Shown here in pieces: positions 33,687 to 43,180 of a stretch of 64,000 nucleotides of DNA; position 1 is the first letter of the stretch, and each line of letters starts with the position of its first letter. The translations under genes and the position numbers were made by a program. Origin of the DNA: CAYNRA01 sp046296415 (lineage in GTDB: Bacteria > Bacteroidota > Bacteroidia > Cytophagales > Spirosomataceae); NCBI GenBank assembly GCA_046296415.1, contig JBKBLN010000002.1, forward strand, positions 868,001 to 932,000. The letters run 5' to 3'. Under the pieces are notes generated by a model. The model saw only the letters and a list, made by a program, of their open reading frames with translations, was not told the DNA's origin and searched no databases.

Positions 33687-33719
33687 AAAAAACCAGATCG
33701 TTCGATCTGGTTTTTTTTT
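33685..33719. terminator. Bidirectional terminator after accC
   Basis: A 9-bp stem (aaccagatc / gatctggtt) with a 4-base loop is flanked by A and T runs and lies between two converging genes. Confidence 0.92.
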
Positions 33720-33726
33720 GAATAAC

Positions 33727-33966
33727 TCATTCGGCGATGTAATGAACAGAGAAGTCCTTGATACGATTGACAACTCCTTCGGAGGGATGACAAACGATTT
33801 GGTTCAATCCTAACTGAATGTCCAAACAATCTAGGTAGAGCGAAAGTATCCCGGCGTCCTTGGCCAATAACTCTTCCATTTGATTGAGTTCTTCTCCATT
33901 CATTTCTCCGTATAAATAACGGATTACATCATTGGGGTTCTGTGTACAAGTTTGTGTCATAGGCAT
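33727..33966 (-). CDS. Small protein overlapping the second ECF sigma gene, possible anti-sigma partner
   Basis: A 79-residue acidic protein in a different frame that overlaps the end of the sigma gene by 38 bases; a second ATG at 33960 is possible. It reads like an N-terminal helix-turn-helix hairpin (CTQNPNDVIRYLYGEMNGEE, NQMEELLAKD) that small Bacteroidota anti-sigma-like proteins carry. No membrane segment and no zinc motif is present. The overlap implies tight coupling with the sigma factor, and I infer that it tunes that factor. Confidence 0.7.
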   Translation of the reverse strand: MPMTQTCTQNPNDVIRYLYGEMNGEELNQMEELLAKDAGILSLYLDCLDIQLGLNQIVCHPSEGVVNRIKDFSVHYIAE

Positions 33967-34534
33967 ATACGGTCTTACTCATCATTTTACGTAAATTGAT
34001 GAGAGCATAACGCATACGTCCCAATGCCGTGTTTATACTCACTCCTGTGGCCTCGGCTATCTCTTGAAAACTCATGTCTTCATAATGCCGCATAATGAGA
34101 ACTTCCCTTTGCTGTTCAGGTAATCGCTTAATTAACATACGTAAATGCTCATGCGACTCTTTTTTAACCTGAATGGACTCCATCGAATCCTCAGAAAAAC
34201 TTAAGGTATTGAACACATTACTTCCATCCTCCAGAACGACGTTGGGGTAACGTTTGTCTCTCCGGAAATAATCTATGGCTAAATTATGTGCGATTCGAAG
34301 AATCCAAGGTAAAAATTTACCTTCTTCATTATAGCGACCATTCCGTAAGGTTTTAATCGCTTTGATGAATGTGTCTTGCATCAAATCCTCCGCCACGTAG
34401 GTATCCTTTACAACTAGTACTATCGTGGTAAAAACTTTGGACTTGTAGCGATCAACCAAAATAGAGAAGGCACTTTCATCCCCTTTGATGTAAGCAGACA
34501 CAAGTTCACAATCGCTAACTTGAATTTTTTCCAT
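33929..34534 (-). CDS. ECF-type RNA polymerase sigma factor
   Basis: A 201-residue sigma factor. Region 2 is seen as FSILVDRYKSKVFTTIVLVV, EDLMQDTFIKAI and FLPWILRIAHNLAIDYFRRD; region 4 as IKRLPEQQREVLIMRHYEDM, SFQEIAEATGVSINTALGRM and RYALINLRKMM. It is distinct from the one at 25175. Its 3' end overlaps a 79-residue protein gene in the next frame. A divergent outer-membrane protein gene lies 239 bases upstream, an arrangement in which the sigma factor may control its neighbour, but that is not shown. Confidence 0.93.
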   Translation of the reverse strand: MEKIQVSDCELVSAYIKGDESAFSILVDRYKSKVFTTIVLVVKDTYVAEDLMQDTFIKAIKTLRNGRYNEEGKFLPWILRIAHNLAIDYFRRDKRYPNVVLEDGSNVFNTLSFSEDSMESIQVKKESHEHLRMLIKRLPEQQREVLIMRHYEDMSFQEIAEATGVSINTALGRMRYALINLRKMMSKTVYAYDTNLYTEPQ

Positions 34535-34773
34535 GATTAAATTTCAATTAGTTAACGTAGAACTTTATGCCATATTGTGAATTGGGGATTAATTGATTAT
34601 TGAATTGTTCGAAAGATAAAAAGATTATGAAATTCGTGTCAAGTCTTTTCTTAGAAAATATCAAAAAAAATCTCACTAAAAGACAAATTTTAGGTTTTGG
34701 ACGGGTGAATGATCGACTTGTTGTACTTTGGTACAGAATTTGACCTACTCAAAATGGCCACGTTTCACTATTT

Positions 34774-35796
34774 ATGAAAGCATCGCACTACCTCACTATC
34801 ACATTCCTGTTCTTCTCTTTTCTAGGCTTTTCACAGCGCGACCAGATAATCACTCAGGCTGGCCAAACGATTCGATGCAAAATTTTAGAGGAATCACCTA
34901 GTCGATTTACCTACGCGTATGTTGATCCGTCAGGGAACGTAAAGCAAAGCCAAATCTTTAAAACTTTAGTTAAATCGTTTGCCTATCAATTTTATTCGGA
35001 AGATATAAGTCGAGATAAATTGTTTCAAGTGGCCAAGAAAGAGACGGAGGTATCACGATTTGAAGCTCCCAAAAAGGCAGCGGGGCCACCCCCACCCCCT
35101 AAAAAACTCAAACCCTTACCAGCTCCCAAAGAAGCCGCGCCCATTCAAAAGGTGGATGAATTCACGTATCGTGGTATCCAGGTAGGTATTCGTGGAGGCT
35201 TATCTAACTACACAGTTCCTTTATTAGGTTTAAACTCAACCTCATTGCCCTATTACGAAGGATTGTCGCGCGGCTATTCAGCTGGAATGGAAATAATTTA
35301 TTTTGCAAACAAACTGATCGGATTTGGCGTGGTGGGAATCGGTACGCAAAGCCAAGCCTCGGGGACAAACGTGGACTATTACAACGGTTTTGCGGAAGCA
35401 TTTTTGAAAAATGACCTGCAAACCACACGCCAAGTTCTTTACTTAGGTCCAGCCCTTTACCTTCGTCATGTGCTGGATCCTAAAGCGATGGTTTACACAC
35501 GGCTTTCTGGTGGCACATTCATTCAACGTGATTTTGGTCAGTATGCCGTTACACCATACAATGCACAAGGACAAAATTTTGGAGGAAGTGCTGCGGTTGG
35601 ATTTGACTTTCTGTTGGGTAAAACCACAAAAAAATCAGGCTTGGCACTCAATTTGGAGGCAAGCTACTTTTATATGCAACAAAATCAATTGGATTTTGGG
35701 GAAGGACCGAAATCACTTCCCTCCCCTTTGGATCTAAATCATTTCGCCATTAGTTTGGGAATCAAGTGGACAAGATTCCCAAATCAAAAACAATAG
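34774..35796 (+). CDS. Probable outer-membrane beta-barrel protein
   Basis: A 340-residue protein with signal peptide MKASHYLTITFLFFSFLGFS ending before QRDQ. Residues 20-90 form a small soluble domain (IITQAGQTIRCKILEESPSR), then comes a proline/lysine linker (PPPPPKKLKPLPAPKEAAP, about 107-125), then repeated amphipathic strands such as YRGIQVGIRGGL, MVYTRLSGGTFIQRDFG and FAISLGIKWTRF, the last ending in an aromatic, as barrels do. The job is unknown. Its 239-base upstream gap contains GTACTTTG, a weak -7-like sequence near 34728, and nothing else I can identify. Confidence 0.75.
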   Translation: MKASHYLTITFLFFSFLGFSQRDQIITQAGQTIRCKILEESPSRFTYAYVDPSGNVKQSQIFKTLVKSFAYQFYSEDISRDKLFQVAKKETEVSRFEAPKKAAGPPPPPKKLKPLPAPKEAAPIQKVDEFTYRGIQVGIRGGLSNYTVPLLGLNSTSLPYYEGLSRGYSAGMEIIYFANKLIGFGVVGIGTQSQASGTNVDYYNGFAEAFLKNDLQTTRQVLYLGPALYLRHVLDPKAMVYTRLSGGTFIQRDFGQYAVTPYNAQGQNFGGSAAVGFDFLLGKTTKKSGLALNLEASYFYMQQNQLDFGEGPKSLPSPLDLNHFAISLGIKWTRFPNQKQ

Positions 35797-35798
35797 CA

Positions 35799-37112
35799 TC
35801 AGCTTAGGATTTCCCCATATAGATCGAACTCCTCGGCATCTGTAATGCGTACTTGAGCAAAACCACCCAACCGAACGAGGTATTTCCGTGCATCGACCAA
35901 TACCTCGTTGTCTACCTCAGGTGAATCATATTGCGTTCGGCCAATGAAATAGTTTCCTTCTTTTCTATCAAATAAAACTTGGTGTACCTGACCAATTTTA
36001 GCTTCATTCAACTCTTTTGAAATTCCTTGTTGAAGTTCCATGATCATGTCGGCACGCTCTTGTTTTACCTCGGGATCCACATCATCGATCATACTGTAGG
36101 AATGTGTGTTTTCTTCATGGGAATACTGGAAAATCCCAAGGCGATCGAAGCGAGTTGATTCGACAAACCGGTACATTTCCTCAAACATTTCGTCAGTTTC
36201 ACCGGGATGCCCCGCTATGAGGGTGGTTCGGATGGCAATATCCGGTACTTTGTCACGAATTTGCTTGATCAGATCCTCTGTTTTTTCTCTCGTAATTCCA
36301 CGTCGCATGCGTTTCAGCATTTCCGTGGAGCCATGTTGCAAAGGCATATCCAAGTATTTGCATATGTTGGGATGTCGTGCCATGACATCTAGGACATCCA
36401 AGGGGAAGCCAGCAGGGTAGGCATATTGTAGTCGCACCCACTCGATTCCCTCGACATCGGCCAGGCGTTCGATCAACTCCGACAGGTTTCGTTTTTTATA
36501 AATATCGAGACCGTAATACGTCAAATCTTGTGCAATGAGGATTAACTCTTGTGTCCCCTTTTTGGCGAGATTGGAGGCTTCAAGTACAAGTGAATCCATA
36601 TCCCGGGAGATGTGACCACCGCGCATGAGCGGAATCGCACAAAAGGAACAGGGACGATCGCACCCTTCGGCGATTTTGAGATAGGCAAAATGAGCTGGGG
36701 TAGTTAAAAGCCGTTCCCCGACAAGTTCATGCTTGTAATCGGCCTTGAGAGTCTTGAGCAGTCTAGCTAATTCATTGGTACCAAACCAAGAATCGACTTG
36801 GGGGATTTCAACGGCAAGTTCGTCTTTGTACCGATGCGATAAACAACCGGTCACATAAACTTTATCAACATACCCTTGTTCTTTGGCATCAACATACCGA
36901 AGAATGGTATCTACGGACTCTTGTTTAGCGTTGTCAATAAAACCACAGGTGTTGATCACAACTATGCTGGCATCATCCTGTGTGGATTCATGGTCTACGT
37001 CAAATCCATTTCCCTTGAGTTGGGTAAAGAGAACTTCGGAGTCTACTACATTTTTGGAGCATCCAAGTGTGACGATATTGACTTTATTTTTTTTTGTTCC
37101 TTTTGTTTTCAT
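35799..37112 (-). CDS. rimO: Ribosomal protein S12 methylthiotransferase RimO
   Basis: A 437-residue radical-SAM methylthiotransferase acting on the conserved aspartate of ribosomal protein S12. The N-terminal UPF0004 domain starts VNIVTLGCSKNVVDSE; the radical-SAM motif is GCDRPCSFCAIPLMRG (CxxxCxxC); the C-terminal part is a TRAM domain (about 370-437). CSKN rather than MiaB-type motifs supports RimO. Its first bases overlap the end of the MCE gene by four bases, and the two converge in one operon with the amidase. Confidence 0.95.
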   Translation of the reverse strand: MKTKGTKKNKVNIVTLGCSKNVVDSEVLFTQLKGNGFDVDHESTQDDASIVVINTCGFIDNAKQESVDTILRYVDAKEQGYVDKVYVTGCLSHRYKDELAVEIPQVDSWFGTNELARLLKTLKADYKHELVGERLLTTPAHFAYLKIAEGCDRPCSFCAIPLMRGGHISRDMDSLVLEASNLAKKGTQELILIAQDLTYYGLDIYKKRNLSELIERLADVEGIEWVRLQYAYPAGFPLDVLDVMARHPNICKYLDMPLQHGSTEMLKRMRRGITREKTEDLIKQIRDKVPDIAIRTTLIAGHPGETDEMFEEMYRFVESTRFDRLGIFQYSHEENTHSYSMIDDVDPEVKQERADMIMELQQGISKELNEAKIGQVHQVLFDRKEGNYFIGRTQYDSPEVDNEVLVDARKYLVRLGGFAQVRITDAEEFDLYGEILS

Positions 37113-38077
37113 TTGGGGGATTCAACTATCGTGGTGGGAACCGCGGATTCTTTTCGACCAAAGAGTGAAAAGTGTACATAGCGCTTTGGATTGGCCTTCA
37201 TATCTTCCAAAAGAGCAGCTAAATTGGCGGTTGTTTTATCTAGATTTCGATACAGGTTTTCGTCTTTTAATACTTTACCTGCTGTTCCTTGACCTTTTTC
37301 GATACTGGCCATCACTTTTTGAAGTGTGGCGACGGTCTGGTCAATTTGAGCGAGGGTTGCACCCAGAGGTAATTGAGCGACAGAATCGGCAATTACTTGG
37401 GTTTTGGCAAGAAGTGGCTTCATTTGAGCATCCAAAGACTTGGTCAGCGCGTTTAAATTAGCTGTCAATAAAGCGGCTTGCTGCATGGTTTTAGCGAGAT
37501 TACCTGCATTTTGGGCCATAAGCCCATTGAGCTGTTGGGTAGATCCTTTGGCAGAGACTAACACATCATTCACCAAGGGGCCGGTGGTTTGGAATCCTGC
37601 TGTAACAACTTGCAAGGTAGCTAACAGCGAGTCTACTTTTTGAAGAGTGGGGGTTAATTGGGACGTAGCGGCCCCAAGAAGCCCCTCCTCTTTCCCTGCT
37701 TTAATTTCGGAACCCTCTTCCAAGGGATTTCCGACAGCAGCTACGAGCTTGATCAATTTCGAACCCAACAGGCCGTCATCGGCTAATAGGGCTACGGATT
37801 GATCCGATATTTGGATTTTTTTGTTGATCGCTAAGGATACTTTCACACGTTTGGCAAGCTGATCCACCTCTATTCCCATCACACGACCGACGGTGACGCC
37901 TTGAAGAGTCACTGGATTGGAGGTTTGTAATCCTGCAATATCATCATAATACACGATGTAATCATTTTCAGATGAAAACACATCGAGTCCTTTAAGAAAA
38001 TTAAATCCGAGGTAAAAAATCGTAAGGGTAACGACCCCGAGCAAGCCAACTTTGGCTTCTTTTGATAATGAGAACAT
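37109..38077 (-). CDS. MCE/MlaD family lipid-transport protein
   Basis: A 322-residue protein with an N-terminal membrane anchor (VGLLGVVTLTIFYLGFNFL, about 10-28) and one MCE domain (NDYIVYYDDIAGLQTSNPV, VTLQGVTVGRV, ADDGLLGSKLIKL; about 38-115). A long helical tail follows, with a proline-poor coiled region. In the Mla system such proteins carry phospholipids across the periplasm. No MlaE/MlaF genes are adjacent. Its 3' end overlaps rimO by four bases; the amidase lies six bases upstream. Confidence 0.88.
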   Translation of the reverse strand: MFSLSKEAKVGLLGVVTLTIFYLGFNFLKGLDVFSSENDYIVYYDDIAGLQTSNPVTLQGVTVGRVMGIEVDQLAKRVKVSLAINKKIQISDQSVALLADDGLLGSKLIKLVAAVGNPLEEGSEIKAGKEEGLLGAATSQLTPTLQKVDSLLATLQVVTAGFQTTGPLVNDVLVSAKGSTQQLNGLMAQNAGNLAKTMQQAALLTANLNALTKSLDAQMKPLLAKTQVIADSVAQLPLGATLAQIDQTVATLQKVMASIEKGQGTAGKVLKDENLYRNLDKTTANLAALLEDMKANPKRYVHFSLFGRKESAVPTTIVESPK

Positions 38078-38083
38078 CTTTCT

Positions 38084-38887
38084 TTACTTTGTGGAGGAAC
38101 CCTCCATTTCAAATTTGTAGGATTTAAATGCGTCAAACAGAGAATGTGCTATTTCCTCACGCCCTTGGGAGGATGCTAAATAAGCACCATCCTGTGCATT
38201 GGTTAAATAACCCGCTTCAAACAGGACACTGGGCATTGTGGTTTCCCAAATGACCAAGAAGCCAGCTTGCTTGACACCCCGACTAGGATATCCCGTTTTT
38301 TTTATTTTTTGTTCAATCAAACTTGCTATTTGCAAACTTTGCTGCCGAAAGGAGGACTGATAATTAGACAGCATAATATGGGCTAACGGAGAATTGGGAT
38401 CAAAACCCTTGTATGTCTTTTTATAATTCTCCTCGAGTAGAACTACATTGTTTTCCCTTTTGGCTAGTTCTAAGTTGTCGTTCGATTTATGTAACCCCAT
38501 GACGTAGGATTCGGTTCCACGCAGTTTGTTCGAATGCGGATTGGCATTGCAATGAATGGAGATAAACAGGCTAGCCTTATTTCGATTGGCTAGTGCAGCT
38601 CGTTCGTGAAGTGGGATAAACACATCGGAATCCCGGGTGTAAAGAACCTTCACGTCTGGAAACTCCTTTTTTATTTTTTTACCAAGCCGCAAAGCCATAT
38701 CCAAAACATACACCTTTTCTACCCCATATTTTGACCGGGCCCCAGGGTCTTTTCCTCCATGACCTGGATCAATGACAATACTATCCACCCGAACATTGGT
38801 GCTGGGACGCATCATTTGGAGGAATAGACCTGATAAACAGATCCAACTAGCCACAAAAAGCCATCGATTCATGTACGATCTACTCAT
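38084..38887 (-). CDS. N-acetylmuramoyl-L-alanine amidase
   Basis: A 267-residue Amidase_3 (AmiC-type) protein cleaving the bond between muramic acid and peptide in peptidoglycan. It has an N-terminal hydrophobic signal or anchor (WLFVASWICLSGLFL), the zinc site IDPGHGGKDPGA, SIHCNANPHSN and the catalytic glutamate in VLFEAGYLTN. The start at 38887 and the ATG at 38872 are both plausible. First gene of the amidase-MCE-rimO operon, with a promoter box 61 bases upstream. Confidence 0.9.
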   Translation of the reverse strand: MSRSYMNRWLFVASWICLSGLFLQMMRPSTNVRVDSIVIDPGHGGKDPGARSKYGVEKVYVLDMALRLGKKIKKEFPDVKVLYTRDSDVFIPLHERAALANRNKASLFISIHCNANPHSNKLRGTESYVMGLHKSNDNLELAKRENNVVLLEENYKKTYKGFDPNSPLAHIMLSNYQSSFRQQSLQIASLIEQKIKKTGYPSRGVKQAGFLVIWETTMPSVLFEAGYLTNAQDGAYLASSQGREEIAHSLFDAFKSYKFEMEGSSTK

Positions 38888-38948
38888 TTTGTAAGGAATT
38901 GTCCCAAGAAGCAGTCGGGAGAACAGATTTTCATCTATTTTTGCTATG

Positions 38949-38956
38949 CAAAGGTA
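38949..38956 (-). promoter_or_regulatory. Promoter -7 box for the amidase-MCE-rimO operon
   Basis: TACCTTTG on the minus strand matches TAnnTTTG. A TTTTC lies about 19 bases upstream where TTG is expected. Confidence 0.5.
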
Positions 38957-39055
38957 AGGTTTTTTGCTGGGACCTGAAAATAATTACCCATCCCGAACAG
39001 TTTGGTACATAACGGTTGCCAACTACCTGAGCGTATACATTCAATCCATGCATTT

Positions 39056-41950
39056 GTGAGGACGGATTTGTTTTCCACCATTCTACTCCGAGTTCAGCGT
39101 AATCTAACACGATTCTTGTTGGGTTGCCTGGTCCTGTTATTCCAAGGGGTTCAGGCCCAAACAAGGCCTATGGGTATGCAACCCTCAACATTTGGAAACT
39201 CTACCAACTCGACCAATTCACCGACCACCCCGGCCCGAAAACCTACCACCACAGCTGCAAAACGCTTTGGCCCAGGATTTTCTTCCAGCAAGAAAGATTC
39301 GGTGGTCTCGGTGATTCCCGACTCACTCAAGGCAGCGAATCAATCCTTCCAGGAAACGGTATTTCATGCAGCAGAGGACTCCACCATCATGGATCTACCC
39401 AATAAGAAAGTATATCTCTACGGCAATGCCATCGTCTCGTATGGGGATATTGAGTTACGTGCAGATTATATCGAACTGGATTGGAACAAAAATGAGGTGA
39501 AAGCACATGGCCGCCCCGACACAACACAGGCCCTCCCGGGAAGAGTAAGGGGAAAACCCGTTTTCATTCAATCTGGCGATGAATACAATTCTGACACCAT
39601 TTCCTATAACTTTTCCTCCAAAAAAGCCCTCATCAAAAATATTGTCACTCAACAAGGCGAAGGCATCATTCAGGGAAAAACAGTGAAGAAAGATTCCGTC
39701 GACAACCTATATCTTGTCGATGCCAAATATTCTACTTGTAATTTAAGTGAACCACATTTTCACATAGCGGCTCGAAAAATCAAGTTGGTGGATAAGAAAT
39801 CCATCATTTCGGGGCCCTTCAATTTTGTTCTTAGCGATATTCCAACCCCCGTCTATTTCCCTTTTGGCTTTTTCCCAGTTCCTAAGAAAAAAGAAATAGG
39901 AACTTCCGGATTCATTATGGGTACGTATGGGGAGGAGCCCCGGAATCGAGGATTTTATTTCCGTGACTTTGGCTATTATCATGCATTCAATGAGTACATT
40001 GGAGCTAAAGTATTAGGTCAGATTTACTCCAAAGGTTCATGGGGATTGGGTGTGCAGTCCACGTATACTAAACGCTACCGGTATACAGGAAACTTAAATT
40101 TACAATTCAACTACAACAAACCGGGGGAAGAGTTCTCAACGAGATCTGCTTCCCGTGATTTTAATATTTCATGGACACACAGTCCACAAACCCGAAGAAC
40201 AGACCGAAGTTTCTCAGCCTCGGTCAATTTAGTTTCCAATGGTTTTAACCAAAATAACCGTCGGTTGGACGAGTTGGATTTCTACACCAATAATGCTTTT
40301 GGCTCGTCGATTCAGTTCACTAAAAATTTTGGGAAATTGATTCGAACCAGTAGCGGTTTTCGGGTAGATCAGAACGTATCGACTCGGGTGATGAATGGAA
40401 ATTTATCTTATTCGGTAGGTTTAAATCAATTCAATCCTTTTGTCTCCGAAAAGAAGCAGGTGGGTCGATGGTATGAAACGTTCCGAATGGGCTTGGACAT
40501 CAGCGGAGGGCTACAAGTATCCAATGATATTACCCGTTTGTCGCGATCCACTACGTTTACCGATTATAAGGTGATCGGTGTAGAGAATAAGCCATTTTCT
40601 CAGCAAGAACTACGTGATCAAGCCTTGGGACGGAACCGAAGTGCGCGAGTTATTCAAATTCAAAGTTTGGAGGATCTACGTGAGGTAATCAACCGAGGAC
40701 AATTTCGAACCACCTACACTGTGCCAATCACTCTTCCTAACTTCAAGATTGCTAAGTATTTAAACTTCACCCCGGGTGTTTCGTATCGAGGGGAAATTTT
40801 CACACAAAAACTGAACTACACGTTCATCCCAGATTCCAATGCGGTCCGAATTGATACAAGCCGTGGTGTATTCAATGCCTACAATTGGTCGATGAATGCA
40901 GCGGTTAATACACGGATTTATGGAACTTTCCAATTTGGAAAAAAATCCAGGATTCAAGCCATCCGGCATACCATGGCACCCTCTGTTTCGATGTCGTTTG
41001 CTCCAGACTTAAAGGATCGGTTTTTTCAGCGTACCATTGTACGAAATGATGAACCTACCAATTTCCGTTATTTAGCCTATTTTCCTGAATTAGCAGCTTC
41101 CGCTGGGGCAACCGGAAGTGTTGGATTTAGCTTAGTCAATCAATTGGAGGCCAAGATTCGAGCCAAATCCGACACCGCACAGCAACAGTTTCAGAAGATC
41201 TCGTTACTGGATAACCTAAGTTTGGCAGCCAATTACAACTTACTGGCCGATTCCATGAATTTATCCACTTTCAATTTATCTACGAATACCTCATTGTTTA
41301 AAAATCTTATCAATTTAAACGTCAACGCCATTTTGGACCCGTATTTCTATGCGGTGGATCGAAATCTGGTGAATGCCCAAGGAGACTTATTGAATCCGGC
41401 AGGACGAAGAACACGATTTTACAAATGGCAACAAGGGGATGGACTTGTGGATTTAAGTTTCTTCAACGTGGCCATTAGTACCCGAATATCGCCAAAGACC
41501 TTCCGGCCTGAAGCCCCAAAGAAAACAGAGAATCAAGATCCTGCCCGGGAGGCCATGGAGAAGTTTTTACGGGCAAATCCAATGGCGTATGTCGATTTTA
41601 GTATTCCTTGGAGTTTGAACTTAAGTTATAACCTGAATTATTCTCGACAAGGCTTAGCCGATGCCCAAATTGTGCAGGCAGTTCAAATGCAGGGGGATTT
41701 TAGTTTAACGCCCAAATGGAAAATCAACTTGAGTACAGGTTGGGATTTCCAGTTCAAAGCTCCTACCCTGACCACGATTGGCATTATGCGTGAGCTCCAT
41801 TGTTGGGATATGGCCTTTAACTGGACTCCGATTGCGGGCAATAATCAACGGGCCAGTAACTTTTCCTTTGATCTGCGGGTTCGGTCTTCCCTCTTGCGTG
41901 ACCTGAAAATCAGTCGCCGACGGGTATATTTTGATCAGGGAGGATTTTAA
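39056..41950 (+). CDS. lptD: LPS-assembly protein LptD, Bacteroidota type
   Basis: A large outer-membrane barrel that inserts lipopolysaccharide into the outer membrane. The GTG at 39056 gives about 964 residues with signal peptide ...LTRFLLGCLVLLFQGVQAQ; the frame opens at a TTG (39002), and another TTG at 39068 is possible, so the start is uncertain. The N-terminal OstA-like domain is seen in RADYIELDWNKNEVKAHG and DTISYNFSSKKALIKNI; the rest is strands of a beta-barrel with a conserved PFGFFPVPKKKEIGTSGF segment. KdsA (47859) is another LPS gene in the window. Confidence 0.85.
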   Translation: MRTDLFSTILLRVQRNLTRFLLGCLVLLFQGVQAQTRPMGMQPSTFGNSTNSTNSPTTPARKPTTTAAKRFGPGFSSSKKDSVVSVIPDSLKAANQSFQETVFHAAEDSTIMDLPNKKVYLYGNAIVSYGDIELRADYIELDWNKNEVKAHGRPDTTQALPGRVRGKPVFIQSGDEYNSDTISYNFSSKKALIKNIVTQQGEGIIQGKTVKKDSVDNLYLVDAKYSTCNLSEPHFHIAARKIKLVDKKSIISGPFNFVLSDIPTPVYFPFGFFPVPKKKEIGTSGFIMGTYGEEPRNRGFYFRDFGYYHAFNEYIGAKVLGQIYSKGSWGLGVQSTYTKRYRYTGNLNLQFNYNKPGEEFSTRSASRDFNISWTHSPQTRRTDRSFSASVNLVSNGFNQNNRRLDELDFYTNNAFGSSIQFTKNFGKLIRTSSGFRVDQNVSTRVMNGNLSYSVGLNQFNPFVSEKKQVGRWYETFRMGLDISGGLQVSNDITRLSRSTTFTDYKVIGVENKPFSQQELRDQALGRNRSARVIQIQSLEDLREVINRGQFRTTYTVPITLPNFKIAKYLNFTPGVSYRGEIFTQKLNYTFIPDSNAVRIDTSRGVFNAYNWSMNAAVNTRIYGTFQFGKKSRIQAIRHTMAPSVSMSFAPDLKDRFFQRTIVRNDEPTNFRYLAYFPELAASAGATGSVGFSLVNQLEAKIRAKSDTAQQQFQKISLLDNLSLAANYNLLADSMNLSTFNLSTNTSLFKNLINLNVNAILDPYFYAVDRNLVNAQGDLLNPAGRRTRFYKWQQGDGLVDLSFFNVAISTRISPKTFRPEAPKKTENQDPAREAMEKFLRANPMAYVDFSIPWSLNLSYNLNYSRQGLADAQIVQAVQMQGDFSLTPKWKINLSTGWDFQFKAPTLTTIGIMRELHCWDMAFNWTPIAGNNQRASNFSFDLRVRSSLLRDLKISRRRVYFDQGGF

Positions 41951-42021
41951 AATTATATCGGCAGCTCTACTTAAATTTAAACTCAACCCATCAAGAAAAA
42001 TCTTTAAGTCGACAGGTTCAT

Positions 42022-42071
42022 CCCAAAAAGAGACACCCATGATCTTTTTAGGACCACGGGTGTCTTTTTGG
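42022..42071. terminator. Bidirectional terminator between lptD and the PfkB gene
   Basis: A long stem (ccaaaaagagacaccc / gggtgtctttttgg, slightly imperfect) surrounds a 20-base loop. The A and T runs are inside the stem, so either strand can form it between the converging genes. Confidence 0.75.
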
Positions 42072-42083
42072 AAAACGCTTTTA

Positions 42084-43004
42084 TTAATCTACAATTTCAA
42101 AGCTGGCTAGTTGAACAAAAGCAAGAACTCTTTCTTGAATTTCATCTTGGGATAGGTTCAAGAGACGCTCTGTTCCAAATTTTTCCACACAAAAAGAAGC
42201 CATCGCGGAGCCATAAATAATGGCTCGCTTCATGTTTTCAAAGGAAATATCACCTGTTTTGGCTAGGTATCCAATAAAACCACCCGCGAAGGTATCTCCG
42301 GCTCCGGTCGGATCGAACACTTCCTCGAGTGGCAAAGCAGGACAGAAGAAGATCCGCTCGCCTTGGAAAAGTAGTGCGCCATGTTCTCCCTTTTTGATGA
42401 TGAGCGTCTTGGGGCCCATGGTAAGGATCTTTTTGGCTGCTTTACGGATCGAATATTCTCCAGAAAGCTGTCGCGCCTCTGAGTCATTGATGGTCAAGCA
42501 ATCAATGTCCTTCAGAACAGATAATAGATCCTCCTTGGCAATATCCATCCACAAGTTCATGGTGTCCAACATCACAAATTTTGGACGTTTTGCAAACCGA
42601 CGGAGAGTTTCGTGTTGCATGGCGGGGACCATGTTCCCTAGCATCAGGAAGTCAGCTCCTTGTGTTGACTCAGGTAGAACAGGCGACCAGTTTTCAAAAA
42701 CACCCAATTGCGTATCTAGGGTATCACGTTCATTCATGTCACTGTGGTAGCGACCTGACCAAAAAAATGTTTTCCCAGAGGGATCTACCTGTAGACCGTC
42801 GGTATTGACACCATGATGTCGTAGGGTTTCGATCATTTCCTGAGGGAAGTCACCGCCAACAATTCCCACAATATGATTTTCTTTCGTAAAATAGGATGCT
42901 GCTAGAGTAATGTAGGTCGCGGCACCACCAACAATCTTATCGGTTTTACCAAATGGGGTTTCGAGTGCATCAAACGCGACCGAACCAATGGTGACTAAAC
43001 TCAT
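42084..43004 (-). CDS. PfkB-family sugar/nucleoside kinase
   Basis: The ATG at 43004 (MSLVTIGSVAFDALETPFG) gives 306 residues; the frame continues upstream over the promoter box at 43034, so the longer start is rejected. PfkB-family marks are VGGAATYITLAASYF near the N-terminus, the ATP-site TLIIKKGEHGALLF and the catalytic DPTGAGDTFAGGFIGYL. Family members phosphorylate ribose, fructose, adenosine or similar; the sequence does not show which. It has its own promoter and terminator. Confidence 0.85.
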   Translation of the reverse strand: MSLVTIGSVAFDALETPFGKTDKIVGGAATYITLAASYFTKENHIVGIVGGDFPQEMIETLRHHGVNTDGLQVDPSGKTFFWSGRYHSDMNERDTLDTQLGVFENWSPVLPESTQGADFLMLGNMVPAMQHETLRRFAKRPKFVMLDTMNLWMDIAKEDLLSVLKDIDCLTINDSEARQLSGEYSIRKAAKKILTMGPKTLIIKKGEHGALLFQGERIFFCPALPLEEVFDPTGAGDTFAGGFIGYLAKTGDISFENMKRAIIYGSAMASFCVEKFGTERLLNLSQDEIQERVLAFVQLASFEIVD

Positions 43005-43033
43005 ATTTTTTATTCCATTATTAAATGATGGCA

Positions 43034-43041
43034 CAAAAATA
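43034..43041 (-). promoter_or_regulatory. Promoter -7 box for the PfkB-family kinase gene
   Basis: TATTTTTG on the minus strand matches TAnnTTTG, 29 bases before the ATG at 43004. A TTG is present only at a short distance. Confidence 0.5.
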
Positions 43042-43180
43042 GCGTTAATTTTACAAGGAACCCCGAGTTGGAGAAACATAAATTGTGTATTCTCTCGGTT
43101 TAAATCCTGAAAAACACGTTATTTAACCAAAAGTCCCAATCTCCTATGGGAGGTATTTTCCAACTTACCATTCACTGTAC

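Noticed and set aside
39002..39055. Upstream part of the LptD frame
   Set aside because: Starts at TTG with a sequence unlike a signal peptide; a start at 39056 or 39068 gives a proper one.
41705..42040. 111-residue minus-strand frame at the end of lptD
   Set aside because: It overlaps the LptD barrel end and the terminator and has no recognisable sequence.
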